From positions 559,576 through 604,937 of the forward strand of contig NZ_JQSG02000006.1 in assembly GCF_000754095.2 (NCBI RefSeq): a stretch of 45,362 bases of DNA. Reading direction: 5' to 3'. The translations under genes and the position numbers were made by a program. Shown here in pieces: positions 25,872-34,204 of this stretch; within the stretch, counting starts at the first letter, position 1, and the number at the start of each line of letters is the position of its first letter. Under the pieces are notes generated by a model. The model saw nothing but the letters and a program-made list of their open reading frames with translations. It was not told the DNA's origin and searched no databases. The DNA is from Acidihalobacter prosperus (GTDB taxonomy: Bacteria; Pseudomonadota; Gammaproteobacteria; DSM-5130; Acidihalobacteraceae).

Positions 25872-26082
25872 GGAAAATGTTCAACGGCGGCCCGGGCCTG
25901 CAGGACGAGGCGGCCTGTCGTTGAAATAAGAATGCAGCGCGTATGTGATAAGTGTGTCGGCTGGCCAATCGACGATCCAGCGAATCAAATAACCGATAAT
26001 GTGGCGGCAGCTCGGTTCGCTTGCCGCCGGAGCGAGAGCGTTCGTGGTGAATACACAACAAGAAGTCACCCAGGGACAGGCC

Positions 26083-26727
26083 ATGGTCGAGCAGCCCGTC
26101 AGCCACGAGCTTGCCGCCGTGCTGGCGGGCGGGACCCGGGTCTATGTGCAGATACGGCCCTACGAGGCCCGTTTCGAGGCCAGCGTGCTCGGTTGCGTGG
26201 CCGACCGCTACCTCATTTTCCGTGCCGACGGCACGCGTGGCGGGCCGCCGGTGCCGCCGAGGGTGGGCGACAACATTGTCGTGCGTTTCCTGGTGGAGGG
26301 TGTGGCCTACGGCTTCAACAGTTCGATCATGCATACGATTTCGGTGCCCGAGCCACTGATATTCATGCAGTATCCGGCTACGATCACGCGCGTCAGCGTG
26401 CGCCAGCATCAGCGTCTGCCCTGTCGTCTGCCGTGCGTGGTGACCGGCGACAATGGCGAAAAGGAAACCGCCCTGCTGCTGGATATCTCCGAGCAGGGCG
26501 CCAAGGTGGCTTGCCGCAACCCGTCAGCGGGTCAGCGCAGCGCGGGCATGGCCGTCGGCCTGGAGCTGGCCTTGCCGGACCCGCTGGGCATCCAGGCGTT
26601 GATCGGCAAGATCGTGCGCATTACGGAGCAGGGCAAGGCGAACGTCGCCGGCGTCGTCTTCGACCAGCCCTATCCGGAGCTGCTGGCGAACCTGTACACG
26701 ATCCTCTGTATCGACCAGTTTATCTGA
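26083..26727 (+). CDS. PilZ domain c-di-GMP receptor, YcgR-like
   Basis: A 214-residue protein from ATG 26083, preceded by AGGGA at good spacing. ATG 25999 or GTG 26047 would add an N-terminal stretch. An N-terminal YcgR-like beta domain (about 10-98) is followed by a PilZ domain (from about 103) with both c-di-GMP motifs: RQHQR at 107-111 and DISEQG at 134-139. YcgR proteins brake flagellar rotation when c-di-GMP is bound; flagellar genes are not in the window, so the target is unproven. Its presence fits three GGDEF proteins further on. Confidence 0.9.
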   Translation: MVEQPVSHELAAVLAGGTRVYVQIRPYEARFEASVLGCVADRYLIFRADGTRGGPPVPPRVGDNIVVRFLVEGVAYGFNSSIMHTISVPEPLIFMQYPATITRVSVRQHQRLPCRLPCVVTGDNGEKETALLLDISEQGAKVACRNPSAGQRSAGMAVGLELALPDPLGIQALIGKIVRITEQGKANVAGVVFDQPYPELLANLYTILCIDQFI

Positions 26728-26804
26728 GCGCCGTACGCCAGACGCACCCGCGCCGTGCATGGATGCGATGCCGGCACCACGAGCGTGCCTGCGCGCGTGC
26801 CCAC

Positions 26805-26810
26805 TATACT
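26805..26810 (+). promoter_or_regulatory. Candidate -10 element for the GFA-family gene
   Basis: TATACT lies in an otherwise GC-rich gap, with no good -35 at 17 bases. A transcript from here would begin near 26817, about 23 bases ahead of the ATG at 26840. Confidence 0.3.
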
Positions 26811-26876
26811 CGGGGTATCCGCTGCAGCGAGTGCCGCACATGAGCGTTCCCGCTACCGACCGTCCGCACCCATCCG

Positions 26877-27302
26877 TTGTCGCCGGCCCGATCGCAGGCA
26901 GGCTGTGCCTGCGGTGCCTGCCGCTACCGGATCGACATGCCCGCTCTAGACGACGTGGCGATCTGCCACTGCGGCGAGTGCCGGCGCAGCACCGGAGGGA
27001 CGCATGTCACCTGGGCCAGCGTGCCGCGCGCGGCCTTCCAGTGGACCGGAGTCGAGCCGCACTGCTACCGGCCGGCAAGCGGGGGCGAACGTTATTTCTG
27101 TCCCGCCTGCGGCGCACACCTCGCGCTGTGGACGCCGCTCGCGCCGGATACCCTCGACGTCACCGTGAGCACCCTGGACCATCCCGAGCGCCATCCGCCG
27201 GATCGACATATCTGGGTGAGCAGCCGCCTGCCCTGGGTGTCGCTGAACGACGGCCTGGCGCAGGAGGACGAGGAAACGCTGCCGCCGCGCGAATCGCGCT
27301 AG
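26877..27302 (+). CDS. GFA-family (CENP-V/GFA) zinc protein, N-terminus uncertain
   Basis: A 141-residue protein if TTG 26877 is the start. The GFA fold is shown by CACGACRYRI near the N-terminus, CHCGECRRSTG and YFCPACGAHLALW, the Cys pairs that bind two zinc ions. The family was first tied to glutathione-formaldehyde chemistry, but most members have no proven activity. TTG lacks a ribosome site. An ATG at 26840 reads a plausible N-terminus in another frame, and removing one base near 26900 would join it to this frame in front of the first Cys motif, so a frameshift is possible. Ends tail to tail with the AEC gene at CTAG. Confidence 0.78.
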   Translation: MSPARSQAGCACGACRYRIDMPALDDVAICHCGECRRSTGGTHVTWASVPRAAFQWTGVEPHCYRPASGGERYFCPACGAHLALWTPLAPDTLDVTVSTLDHPERHPPDRHIWVSSRLPWVSLNDGLAQEDEETLPPRESR

Positions 27303-28231
27303 CCGCCGAGCCAGGCGGCGAGACCGGAGATCGTCGCCACCGAGAGCAGCGTGGAATAGAGAATCGAACGCGAGGCGAGACCCGCTTCGCGGTCGTAGAA
27401 CTTGGCCAGCATGAACGGTCCCGTGCCCACCGGCAGGGCGCTCATCAGCACCGCCGTATGCGACCACACCGCCGGCATCTGGAAGGCGCCGAAGGCGAGC
27501 GCGGCGGTGACCAGCGGCTGCAGGAACAGCTTGAATCCGACCACGCGGCCGACGCTGCCGCCGGCCTGCCCGGGTTGCCTGCGCGACAGGAACAGGCCGA
27601 TGGTGACCAGCGCGCAGGGGCTGGCGGCGGCGCCGAGCAGGCTGGTGAAGCGCAGCACCGGGGCGGGCAATGGCCATCCGGTGAGCGCGTAGGCCAACCC
27701 GAGCAGGGGGGCGAGCACCAGCGGATTGCGCAGCAGCGAGCGGCCCACGCGCAGCAGGGTGCGGCCGAAATGAGGGCTTTGCTGCAGATCGGTCTCGATC
27801 AGCACGATGGCGCCGGCGAACAGCACGGTCGCGGTCATCAGGGTGGCGATGATCGCGGGCGGCAGGCTGTCCTTGCCGAACAGGATCAGACACAGCGGGA
27901 TGCCCATGTAGCCGGTGTTGGCGTAGGACGCGCTCAGTCCCTCCAGGCTCAGGTCCGCGAGTCCGCGGCCCGGTGCGCGCGCGAACAGCAGTGCGACCAG
28001 GAAGGTGACGCCCATGCCGACGCCGAAGGCGATCAGGAAACCCGGGTGGGCGACCTCGCGCCAGGTGATCTGCGCCATGGCCTGGAACAGCAGCGCGGGC
28101 AGTGCCAGCCAGACCACGAAATTGTTCAGGCTGTCGGTCGCCGCGGCGCCGAGCAGGCCCCGCCGACCGACCACGAAACCGGCCAGAATCAGCGCGAACA
28201 CGGGCAGCACCGAACCCAGCACGGAGGTCAT
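27299..28231 (-). CDS. AEC (auxin efflux carrier) family transporter
   Basis: A 310-residue membrane protein with about ten hydrophobic helices arranged as two repeats. The conserved segments LNNFVVWLALPALLF and SASYANTGYMGIPL (with the Asn-Thr-Gly crossover) and LPVGTGPFMLA are typical of AEC permeases such as malonate or auxin carriers. Proteobacterial members move dicarboxylates or other small anions; the substrate cannot be told. Start 28231 is chosen by family length; no strong ribosome site is seen, and the frame is open upstream. It is close to the epimerase gene but reads from its own start 110 bases further on. Confidence 0.85.
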   Translation of the reverse strand: MTSVLGSVLPVFALILAGFVVGRRGLLGAAATDSLNNFVVWLALPALLFQAMAQITWREVAHPGFLIAFGVGMGVTFLVALLFARAPGRGLADLSLEGLSASYANTGYMGIPLCLILFGKDSLPPAIIATLMTATVLFAGAIVLIETDLQQSPHFGRTLLRVGRSLLRNPLVLAPLLGLAYALTGWPLPAPVLRFTSLLGAAASPCALVTIGLFLSRRQPGQAGGSVGRVVGFKLFLQPLVTAALAFGAFQMPAVWSHTAVLMSALPVGTGPFMLAKFYDREAGLASRSILYSTLLSVATISGLAAWLGG

Positions 28232-28341
28232 GTCGGCGTCCGGTGCGGGCGGGAGCGTGCTATGGAGATCGGCGGCAGGCCGGGCATGGCGGTACGACGC
28301 AGGCGGCAAACGCGGGATTCTCGTGCGCCTGCGCCTCGGGG

Positions 28342-29283
28342 TCAATCCGCTGGCACCGGCCCTTGCAGCATCTCGCGCATGACCTCGTCCAACGGGGTCC
28401 GCGGGCAACGGTCGCCGACGATCGACCGCAGCCGCCCGTCATCCAGGTTTACCTCCCGCTGCCACAGGTAGCGCATTTCGATCACGCCTCTCATCAGAGG
28501 CGAAAACGGAGCCGCGAGTCGCAACGGCCACCACGCCATGGGATGCGGAATCACTTCGAGGCCGCTGGCTGTGTGCAGGGCGGTGGCGATTTCGGCGAAA
28601 CTGGCGCGGTGGCCACGGTAGTGCAGGGAATACCAGGCGGGCAGCTCCCCCCGCACCTCGAGCAGGGCCGCGGCACAGGCCGCGGCGTCCGGCAGATAGG
28701 CCCAGGTATGCGGCAGTTCGGACGTGCCCGGCAGTGTGAGTCGGATGCCCCGGGGTACCCGTCGGATCAGGTACTGCAACCAGCTGCCTGCGGCATGGCG
28801 GCCGATGAAGTCGCCCATGCGCAGCAGGATGACCCTGGCGCCCCGCTCGGCGGCTTGCGCGAGCCGCGCCTCCATGGCCAGGCGCAGCCGACCTTTCTCG
28901 GTGATCGGCCGCTGCGGCGAGCTCTCGTCGAAGACCGGACCGTCGGCCGGGTCGAAGACGTAGACGTTGCCCGGGAAAAGTACGGTCAGACGTTCGCTCT
29001 CGGCGACTGCGGCGGCGTTTTCGAGCATCGGCAGCGCGACGCCGCGCCAGCGGTATTTGGCCGGGTTGGCCGCGTGCACCAGCACCTCGGCACCCTCCGC
29101 GGCGCGTTGCAGATCGTCGCGCCGCCGGGCATCGCCGGCGAATAGCCTCGCCGCCGGCAAGCCTGGGGGCAATCGCGACGCATCGCGTACCAACGCGCTG
29201 AGTTCCCAGCCCCGTGCGTGCAGCGCCCCGGCCACGGCACTGCCGAAACCGCCGCCCAGGCCCAAAATGAGTGCTCTCGGCAT
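28342..29283 (-). CDS. NAD(P)-binding epimerase/dehydratase-like protein
   Basis: A 313-residue extended short-chain dehydrogenase. The N-terminal Rossmann fold has GLGGGFGSAVAGAL at 8-21, and the segment LVHAANPAKYRW follows. The catalytic Tyr-x3-Lys is not obvious: VYVFDPADGPVFDESSPQRPITEKGRLR occupies the place, so it may be atypical or non-catalytic. GGAGA lies before the ATG. It is divergent from a LysR gene across 91 bases with a perfect LysR-type inverted repeat, so that regulator probably controls it. Substrate unknown. Confidence 0.8.
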   Translation of the reverse strand: MPRALILGLGGGFGSAVAGALHARGWELSALVRDASRLPPGLPAARLFAGDARRRDDLQRAAEGAEVLVHAANPAKYRWRGVALPMLENAAAVAESERLTVLFPGNVYVFDPADGPVFDESSPQRPITEKGRLRLAMEARLAQAAERGARVILLRMGDFIGRHAAGSWLQYLIRRVPRGIRLTLPGTSELPHTWAYLPDAAACAAALLEVRGELPAWYSLHYRGHRASFAEIATALHTASGLEVIPHPMAWWPLRLAAPFSPLMRGVIEMRYLWQREVNLDDGRLRSIVGDRCPRTPLDEVMREMLQGPVPAD

Positions 29284-29340
29284 GGTTGTCTCCTGACCAT
29301 GTGATTTCGACGGCCAGTTTGAGTTATGTATATTGGTATT

Positions 29341-29356
29341 AGAATAGGAATATTCT
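29341..29356. promoter_or_regulatory. LysR-type operator between the epimerase and LysR genes
   Basis: AGAATA (29341-29346) and TATTCT (29351-29356) are perfect inverted arms around GGAA, and T29340-N11-A29352 gives a T-N11-A pattern. The AT-rich site lies 19 bases before the regulator start and 58 bases before the epimerase start, as expected for a divergent LysR-controlled pair. Confidence 0.6.
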
Positions 29357-29374
29357 TCGTACCGTTATGCAAAT

Positions 29375-30277
29375 ATGAATGACGTCGATTGGCGCCGCGT
29401 GCGTATTTTCCTGGCCGTTGCCGTTGCCGGCAGTCTGTCCGCGGCGGCCCGTGAGCTGGGTCTTTCGCAGCCGACCCTGAGCAGGGAGATGCTGGCGCTG
29501 GAGCGCGAAACCGGGGTCAATCTCCTGCGCCGTACGAAACAGGGCGTGAGCCTGACCGAGGCCGGCGAACGCCTGGTCGAAACCGCGGCAAGGATGGGGC
29601 GGGCTGCGGGCGATTTTGCCCGCGAGGCTGCGGGCATTTCCGCCGAGACGGTGGGTGACGTCCGGGTCAGCGTCAACGAGGTGCTGGGTACCTATCTGCT
29701 GCCGGCCGCGCTGGCGGCGCTGCGCCGCCGTCATCCGGGCATCCGGGTGGATGTGGTGATCAGCAATCGCGTCGCCAGTCTCGACCGCGGCGAGGCGGAT
29801 ATCGCGCTGCGCATGTTCCGTCCGGCGCAGGCCGATCTGGTGGTGCGTCGGCTCGCCGACATGCCGCTGGGTTTTTATGCGCACCGGGATTACGTGGCCC
29901 GGCACGGCGATCCGGCCCATTGGGGCGATTTGGTCGGGCACAGCGTGATCGGCAACGATCTTGACGCCGATTTCATCGAGGGTGCTTCGCGCATGGGCCT
30001 GGAGATCACGCGTGACGATTTCAGCCTGCGTTGCGATCATCTGCCGACGCAGATCGAACTGGCGCGGGCGGGCGCGGGCATCTGTGCCATGCACCAGGGG
30101 CTTGCCGTGCGTTGGCCGGAGCTGGTTCCGGTCATGACCTGGCTGCAGCTGCCGGCGCTCGAATGCTGGTGCGTGGCGCATCGCGATGTCCGGCGCAATC
30201 CGGCGATCGGGGCCACGATGCGTCATTTGGCCGATTGGTTCGAGAGCGACCCGTATGCCCTGTCGCGCGCCACTTGA
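29375..30277 (+). CDS. LysR family transcriptional regulator
   Basis: A 300-residue LysR regulator. The winged helix-turn-helix at the N-terminus (RIFLAVAVAGSLSAAARELGLSQPTLSREMLALERETGVNLLRRTKQGVSLTEAG) is followed by a periplasmic-binding-protein-like effector domain (about 92-290). It is divergent from the epimerase-like gene, which is its probable target. No Shine-Dalgarno sequence precedes the ATG, so a short-leader or leaderless transcript is possible. Effector unknown. Confidence 0.92.
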   Translation: MNDVDWRRVRIFLAVAVAGSLSAAARELGLSQPTLSREMLALERETGVNLLRRTKQGVSLTEAGERLVETAARMGRAAGDFAREAAGISAETVGDVRVSVNEVLGTYLLPAALAALRRRHPGIRVDVVISNRVASLDRGEADIALRMFRPAQADLVVRRLADMPLGFYAHRDYVARHGDPAHWGDLVGHSVIGNDLDADFIEGASRMGLEITRDDFSLRCDHLPTQIELARAGAGICAMHQGLAVRWPELVPVMTWLQLPALECWCVAHRDVRRNPAIGATMRHLADWFESDPYALSRAT

Positions 30278-30354
30278 ACCGCGGGGCATGTCGCGGCCAC
30301 AGTCTTGCGAACAGACCCTAGCGATACCCGAACCACGCAACAGGAGGACACAAC

Positions 30355-30819
30355 ATGCTCGAAACGGGACAAAAGGCGCCGGATTTCTCCACGCTCGACC
30401 AGTCTGGCGCGCCGGTCAGGCTGGCGGATTACGAGGGCGTGCAGCACGTGGTGCTGTATTTCTACCCCAAGGACGACACCCCCGGATGCACCATCGAGGC
30501 GAAGGATTTCTCGCGTCTGGCCCGCGACTTCTCGGCCGCCGGCGCCGTGGTGTTCGGCGTGAGCCGGGATTCCAGCGAGAGCCATCGCGACTTTATCGAC
30601 AAGTACGGACTGGATATCGGCCTGCTCGCGGATACCTCGGGCGATTTGTGCGAGCGCTACGGGGTATGGCAGGAAAAGGAGAAAAACGGGGAGCGGCGGA
30701 TGGGTATCATGCGCTCAACCTTCATCGTCGACCGGGAGGGCCGGCTGGCCTATGTCGAATACGGCGTCGACCCGAATGGGCATGCCGAACGCATGCTGGA
30801 GCGGGTGCGCACGCTCTAG
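30355..30819 (+). CDS. bcp: Peroxiredoxin of the Bcp/PrxQ type
   Basis: A 154-residue thiol peroxidase reducing H2O2 and organic peroxides in the cytoplasm. The active site YPKDDTPGCTIEA places the peroxidatic Cys at 45. The resolving Cys five residues later, found in E. coli Bcp, is Lys50 here, so it is a one-Cys form or uses an external thiol. AGGAGGA stands before the start. A 15-bp hairpin separates it from the convergent ferredoxin reductase gene. Confidence 0.93.
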   Translation: MLETGQKAPDFSTLDQSGAPVRLADYEGVQHVVLYFYPKDDTPGCTIEAKDFSRLARDFSAAGAVVFGVSRDSSESHRDFIDKYGLDIGLLADTSGDLCERYGVWQEKEKNGERRMGIMRSTFIVDREGRLAYVEYGVDPNGHAERMLERVRTL

Positions 30820-30823
30820 TGCA

Positions 30824-30857
30824 CGCGGCCGCCGCCCGTCGTCGGGCGGCGGCCGCG
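30824..30857. terminator. Bidirectional hairpin between bcp and the ferredoxin reductase gene
   Basis: A perfect 15-bp stem (30824-30838 with 30843-30857) with loop TCGT fills the space between convergent genes. Being symmetrical it can act on both transcripts. T-tracts are short or missing. Confidence 0.65.
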
Positions 30858-30861
30858 CGGG

Positions 30862-31611
30862 TCAGTCGTCCTTGGCGAGGACGAAGGCCTTTTCGACGGT
30901 GAAGTTGCCGACGCCCTTGTAGTTGGTCATGACCCAGCCGTTGGCTTCGAGGTGGTCGGTCATTTCCTCGTTCATGTGCGGGTTGCCGCAGAGCATGACG
31001 CGGTCATGCTCCGGGTCCGGCACCGGGAGGCCGAGCATTTCCGACAACTCGCCCGAGCGGAACAGATCGGCGCCGCGGCGGCAGACCTCGAAGGGTTCCT
31101 GGGTGACGGTCGGCACGTAGCGCAGCTTGTCGTCGCACAGGGCCTCGATCTCGTGGCGATAGGCCAGTTCGGGCACGGTACGCACGGTGTGAACCAGGAT
31201 CACGCGCTCATGCTGGCTGTAGGTTTCGGGGGCGCGGATCAGGCTCATGAAAGGTGCCAGCCCGGTACCCGTGGCGAGCAGATAAAGATTGCGTCCCGGG
31301 CGGACGTAGTCCAATGTCAGGGAGCCGGTGGCCTTGGTGTTGATCCAGATGCCGTCACCCTCGCTGATGTGCACGAGCCGGCTGGTGAGCGGGCCGTCCG
31401 GGACGTGTATGCTCAGGAATTCGAGGTGATCCGCGTCATTGGTCGAGACGATGGAATACGCGCGTGCGATCAGCTTGCCCTCGGGGCGCAGACCCAGGGT
31501 GACGAATTCGCCGTTCTTGAACTGGAAATTCTCCGGGCGGGTGGTGGTGAGACTGAAGGTCTTGTCCGACCACTTGCGGACGGAGGTGACTTGCTGTTCC
31601 GTGTAAGGCAT
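30862..31611 (-). CDS. fpr: Ferredoxin--NADP+ reductase
   Basis: A 249-residue FAD enzyme of the bacterial FPR subclass I. FAD binding is shown by RAYSIVS from Arg50, and NADP binding by LLATGTGLAPFMSLIR (111-126) and VMLCGNPHMNEEM. The C-terminus VEKAFVLAKDD resembles the usual tail that stacks near FAD. It exchanges electrons between NADPH and ferredoxin or flavodoxin and often serves in oxidative stress. GGGAAG lies before the ATG. Convergent with bcp, which is a fitting redox neighbour. Confidence 0.94.
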   Translation of the reverse strand: MPYTEQQVTSVRKWSDKTFSLTTTRPENFQFKNGEFVTLGLRPEGKLIARAYSIVSTNDADHLEFLSIHVPDGPLTSRLVHISEGDGIWINTKATGSLTLDYVRPGRNLYLLATGTGLAPFMSLIRAPETYSQHERVILVHTVRTVPELAYRHEIEALCDDKLRYVPTVTQEPFEVCRRGADLFRSGELSEMLGLPVPDPEHDRVMLCGNPHMNEEMTDHLEANGWVMTNYKGVGNFTVEKAFVLAKDD

Positions 31612-31721
31612 GAATACTTCCCGATCTCTCTGTGGCTTGCGGCGGCGCGGCCTTGCCGGGGCCGTCGCGGTTCGAGTCAGTCCGCGGCGCGGCCGGCGTG
31701 CCGGCGCGGCGGGGTGTGTGC

Positions 31722-32171
31722 ATGGAGGCCCCTATTGTGACACCTGAAGGCGGGCGCTTCGAGTTGAGCCTGACGGTTTCGCCGGCCGACATCGATGCCC
31801 TGGGCCATGTCAACAACGTAGTTTACCTCCGTTGGGTCCAGGATGCCGCAATTGCGCACTGGCGCGTCGTGGCCACGCCGGAGCTGCGCGCGACCCTGCT
31901 GTGGGTGGTGCTGCGGCACGAGATCGACTACAAGCGTCCGGCCTACGAGGGCGAGACGCTGCGGGTGCAGACCTGGGTGAGCGAAGCGCTGCGTCGCCGT
32001 TTCGTGCGTCATACCGAATTTCTGCGTGCCGAGGACGGTCGTCTTTTGGTGCGCGCGCGCACGCTTTGGTGTCCGGTCGACCGTCACACGCGCAAGGCCG
32101 TGGCGACGGGGCCGGAGGTGCGCGCCTGTCTGTTGAAGCCCATGCCGACCATGCCTGAGCAGGAGGATTGA
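31722..32171 (+). CDS. Hotdog-fold acyl-CoA thioesterase (YbgC/4HBT type)
   Basis: A 149-residue hotdog protein. The 4HBT signature SPADIDALGHVNNVVYLRWVQDA near residues 18-40 contains the catalytic Asp region, and RHEIDYKRPAYEGETLRV and ETATTR-like RRRFVRHTEF strands follow. It hydrolyses acyl-CoA thioesters; chain preference is unknown. ATG 31722 has GGGG eight bases ahead; the frame is open upstream without support. One base separates its stop from the next gene, so both form an operon. Confidence 0.88.
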   Translation: MEAPIVTPEGGRFELSLTVSPADIDALGHVNNVVYLRWVQDAAIAHWRVVATPELRATLLWVVLRHEIDYKRPAYEGETLRVQTWVSEALRRRFVRHTEFLRAEDGRLLVRARTLWCPVDRHTRKAVATGPEVRACLLKPMPTMPEQED

Positions 32172-32172
32172 C

Positions 32173-32670
32173 ATGCTGCTGCGCGGAAGCTGTCATTGCG
32201 GCCGGGTTCGTTTCTCGGTCGAATCGGCCCAGCCCTATCCCTTCAACCGCTGCTATTGCTCGATCTGCCGCAAGACCGCCGGCGGAGGCGGCTATGCCGT
32301 CAACCTCGGCGCCGATCATGCCAGTCTGGCGGTCGAAGGATTCGAACACTTGGGTGAATATCGTCCGCTGATGACGGATCCCGAAAGCGGCGATCGTCGG
32401 CCGGATCCGGGTAGACGCTATTTCTGTACGCACTGCGGCAGCGCGCTGTGGCTGTGGGATTCGCGCTGGCCGGAGCTGGTGCATCCGCAGGCTTCCGCCA
32501 TCGATACGCCTTTGCCGGTACCGCCCGCGCGCACGCACATGATGCTGGGCTCCAGGGCCGGCTGGGCCGAACCCGAGCTGCGGCCAGGAGACCTCGTCTT
32601 CGACGATTACCCGGACGAATCCCTGGCCGAGTGGCATGCCCGCCACGGCCTGACCTTGCCGCCTGATTGA
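32173..32670 (+). CDS. GFA-family (CENP-V/GFA) zinc protein
   Basis: A 165-residue protein with the family zinc Cys pattern: CHCGRVRF at 7-14, CYCSICRKTAGGG near 27-39 and YFCTHCGSALWLWD near 83-96. Other GFA proteins are annotated as glutathione-dependent formaldehyde-activating enzymes, though activity is rarely shown. It differs clearly from the paralogue at 26877, being longer with an extra C-terminal part. A strong AGGAGG precedes the start, one base after the thioesterase stop. Confidence 0.9.
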   Translation: MLLRGSCHCGRVRFSVESAQPYPFNRCYCSICRKTAGGGGYAVNLGADHASLAVEGFEHLGEYRPLMTDPESGDRRPDPGRRYFCTHCGSALWLWDSRWPELVHPQASAIDTPLPVPPARTHMMLGSRAGWAEPELRPGDLVFDDYPDESLAEWHARHGLTLPPD

Positions 32671-32689
32671 GGACGGCCGATCGACGGCG

Positions 32690-33544
32690 TCAGTCGAACA
32701 CCACGGTCTTGTTGCCGTGGATGAGGACACGATCCTCCAGGTGATAGCGCAGGCCGCGTGCGAGGACGGATTTTTCCACGTCGCGACCGAGCCGGACGAG
32801 GTCGTCGACGGTGTCGTCGTGGGCCACGCGGATCACGTCCTGCTCGATGATGGGACCGGCGTCGAGCACCTCGGTGACGTAATGGCAGGTGGCGCCGATC
32901 AGTTTGACGCCGCGCTCGAAGGCCTTGTGGTAGGGCTTGGCGCCGACGAAGGAAGGCAGGAAGCTGTGGTGGATGTTGATCACCCGGCCGGCGTACTTCG
33001 TGCACAGATCGGGCGGCAGGATCTGCATGTAACGTGCGAGCACCACGGTATCGGCGTCGCAGCCGTCGACCAGCTTGCTGACGGCGGCGAAGGCGGCCTG
33101 TTTGTCATGCTGCGGCACCGGCACGCAGTGGTAGGGGATCCCGTGCCATTCGACGAAGTCGCGCAGATCCTCGTGATTGGAAATCACGCAGGGAATGTCG
33201 AACACCATTTCCTGGCTCCGCCAGCGGTGCAGCAGGTCCGACAAGCAGTGGTCCAGCCGGCTGGCCATCAGCACCACGCGCTTGGGCGTGGCGGCGTCGG
33301 CAATACGCCATTCCATGCCGAAACGCTCGCCGATGGGCGCGAAGCGGGTGCGGAAGCCGTCGAGGTCGAAGGGCAGCGAGTCGGCCAGGATTTCGTAGCG
33401 CATGAAAAACCAGCCGTTGGCCGCGTCCGCGTGCTGACTGGCTTCCAGTATCCAGCCGCCGTGCTCGGCGAGGAAGCCGGAAACGGCGGCGACGATTCCC
33501 ACGCGGTCTTCGCAGGCCATCACGAGTCGGTAGCTGTTGGACAT
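32690..33544 (-). CDS. purU: Formyltetrahydrofolate deformylase
   Basis: A 284-residue protein. An N-terminal ACT domain (1-85, [28 protein letters not shown]) is followed by a formyltransferase-fold domain with [44 protein letters not shown] and GPIIEQD. It hydrolyses 10-formyl-THF to formate and THF, balancing the one-carbon pool and supplying formate to PurT. It is divergent from arfB. Fits with the formaldehyde genes at 40252-42212. Confidence 0.95.
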   Translation of the reverse strand: MSNSYRLVMACEDRVGIVAAVSGFLAEHGGWILEASQHADAANGWFFMRYEILADSLPFDLDGFRTRFAPIGERFGMEWRIADAATPKRVVLMASRLDHCLSDLLHRWRSQEMVFDIPCVISNHEDLRDFVEWHGIPYHCVPVPQHDKQAAFAAVSKLVDGCDADTVVLARYMQILPPDLCTKYAGRVINIHHSFLPSFVGAKPYHKAFERGVKLIGATCHYVTEVLDAGPIIEQDVIRVAHDDTVDDLVRLGRDVEKSVLARGLRYHLEDRVLIHGNKTVVFD

Positions 33545-33783
33545 CAGGTTATCCCTTGATCATGAATGATGCGCGGACATTGTCGTGGACAAGTATGCGC
33601 AATAAACCTTTTGCTTGTAATGGATATGATGCCCGCGCGCTGAAGCGGGTGGCGCGGGGCGTTATGCTAGGGCCTGTTCACGGTCGAGGGTGCGGGCAAT
33701 GCCGGAGGAGGCGCCTTTCGACGCGGCTTGTGGAAGCGACCGTATGTACGCCGTTGGGGCGAGAGGCCGACAAGGGTTGCAGA

Positions 33784-34204
33784 ATGAATGCGCAAGATGA
33801 CGATCTCAGAATGGCCGACGGCTTGACGATTCCCGCACGGGAGATCGAGCTGACGGCGATACGTGCGACGGGGCCTGGGGGGCAAAACGTGAACAAGGTG
33901 GCCACCGCCATCCATCTGCGCTTCGACATCCGTGCCTCCTCGCTGCCCGAATCCGTACGCGAGCGACTGCTGGCATGGTGCGACCAGCGCATCAGCCGGG
34001 AGGGTGTGATCGTGGTCAAGGCGCAGCGCTACCGCAGCCAGGAGCGCAACGTCGAGGATGCCCGGGCGCGCCTGCGCACGCTTGTCGAGGCCGCGCCGGC
34101 CGACCCGGCCCTCGCGTGGCGCGCGCGAGCGGCGCCTGGCGGGCAAGGCGTTGCGCGGGCGCACCAAATCACTGCGCGGCCGCGTGAAGGGATCGGACGA
34201 TTGA
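33784..34204 (+). pseudogene. arfB: arfB (YaeJ) peptidyl-tRNA hydrolase with a frameshift
   Basis: ArfB rescues stalled ribosomes by hydrolysing peptidyl-tRNA with a GGQ motif (residues 32-34 here, in [10 protein letters not shown]). The globular domain is intact: [14 protein letters not shown] and [13 protein letters not shown] match YaeJ. The basic C-terminal tail that enters the mRNA channel is also encoded, but in the next frame: [18 protein letters not shown] and [17 protein letters not shown], ending at TGA 34202-34204. The frame changes near 34092-34100 in a CG-rich run, by a 2-base loss or 1-base gain. In the uninterrupted frame translation instead runs into the next gene. This may be a real mutation, a sequence error or, less likely, programmed. 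Confidence 0.8.
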
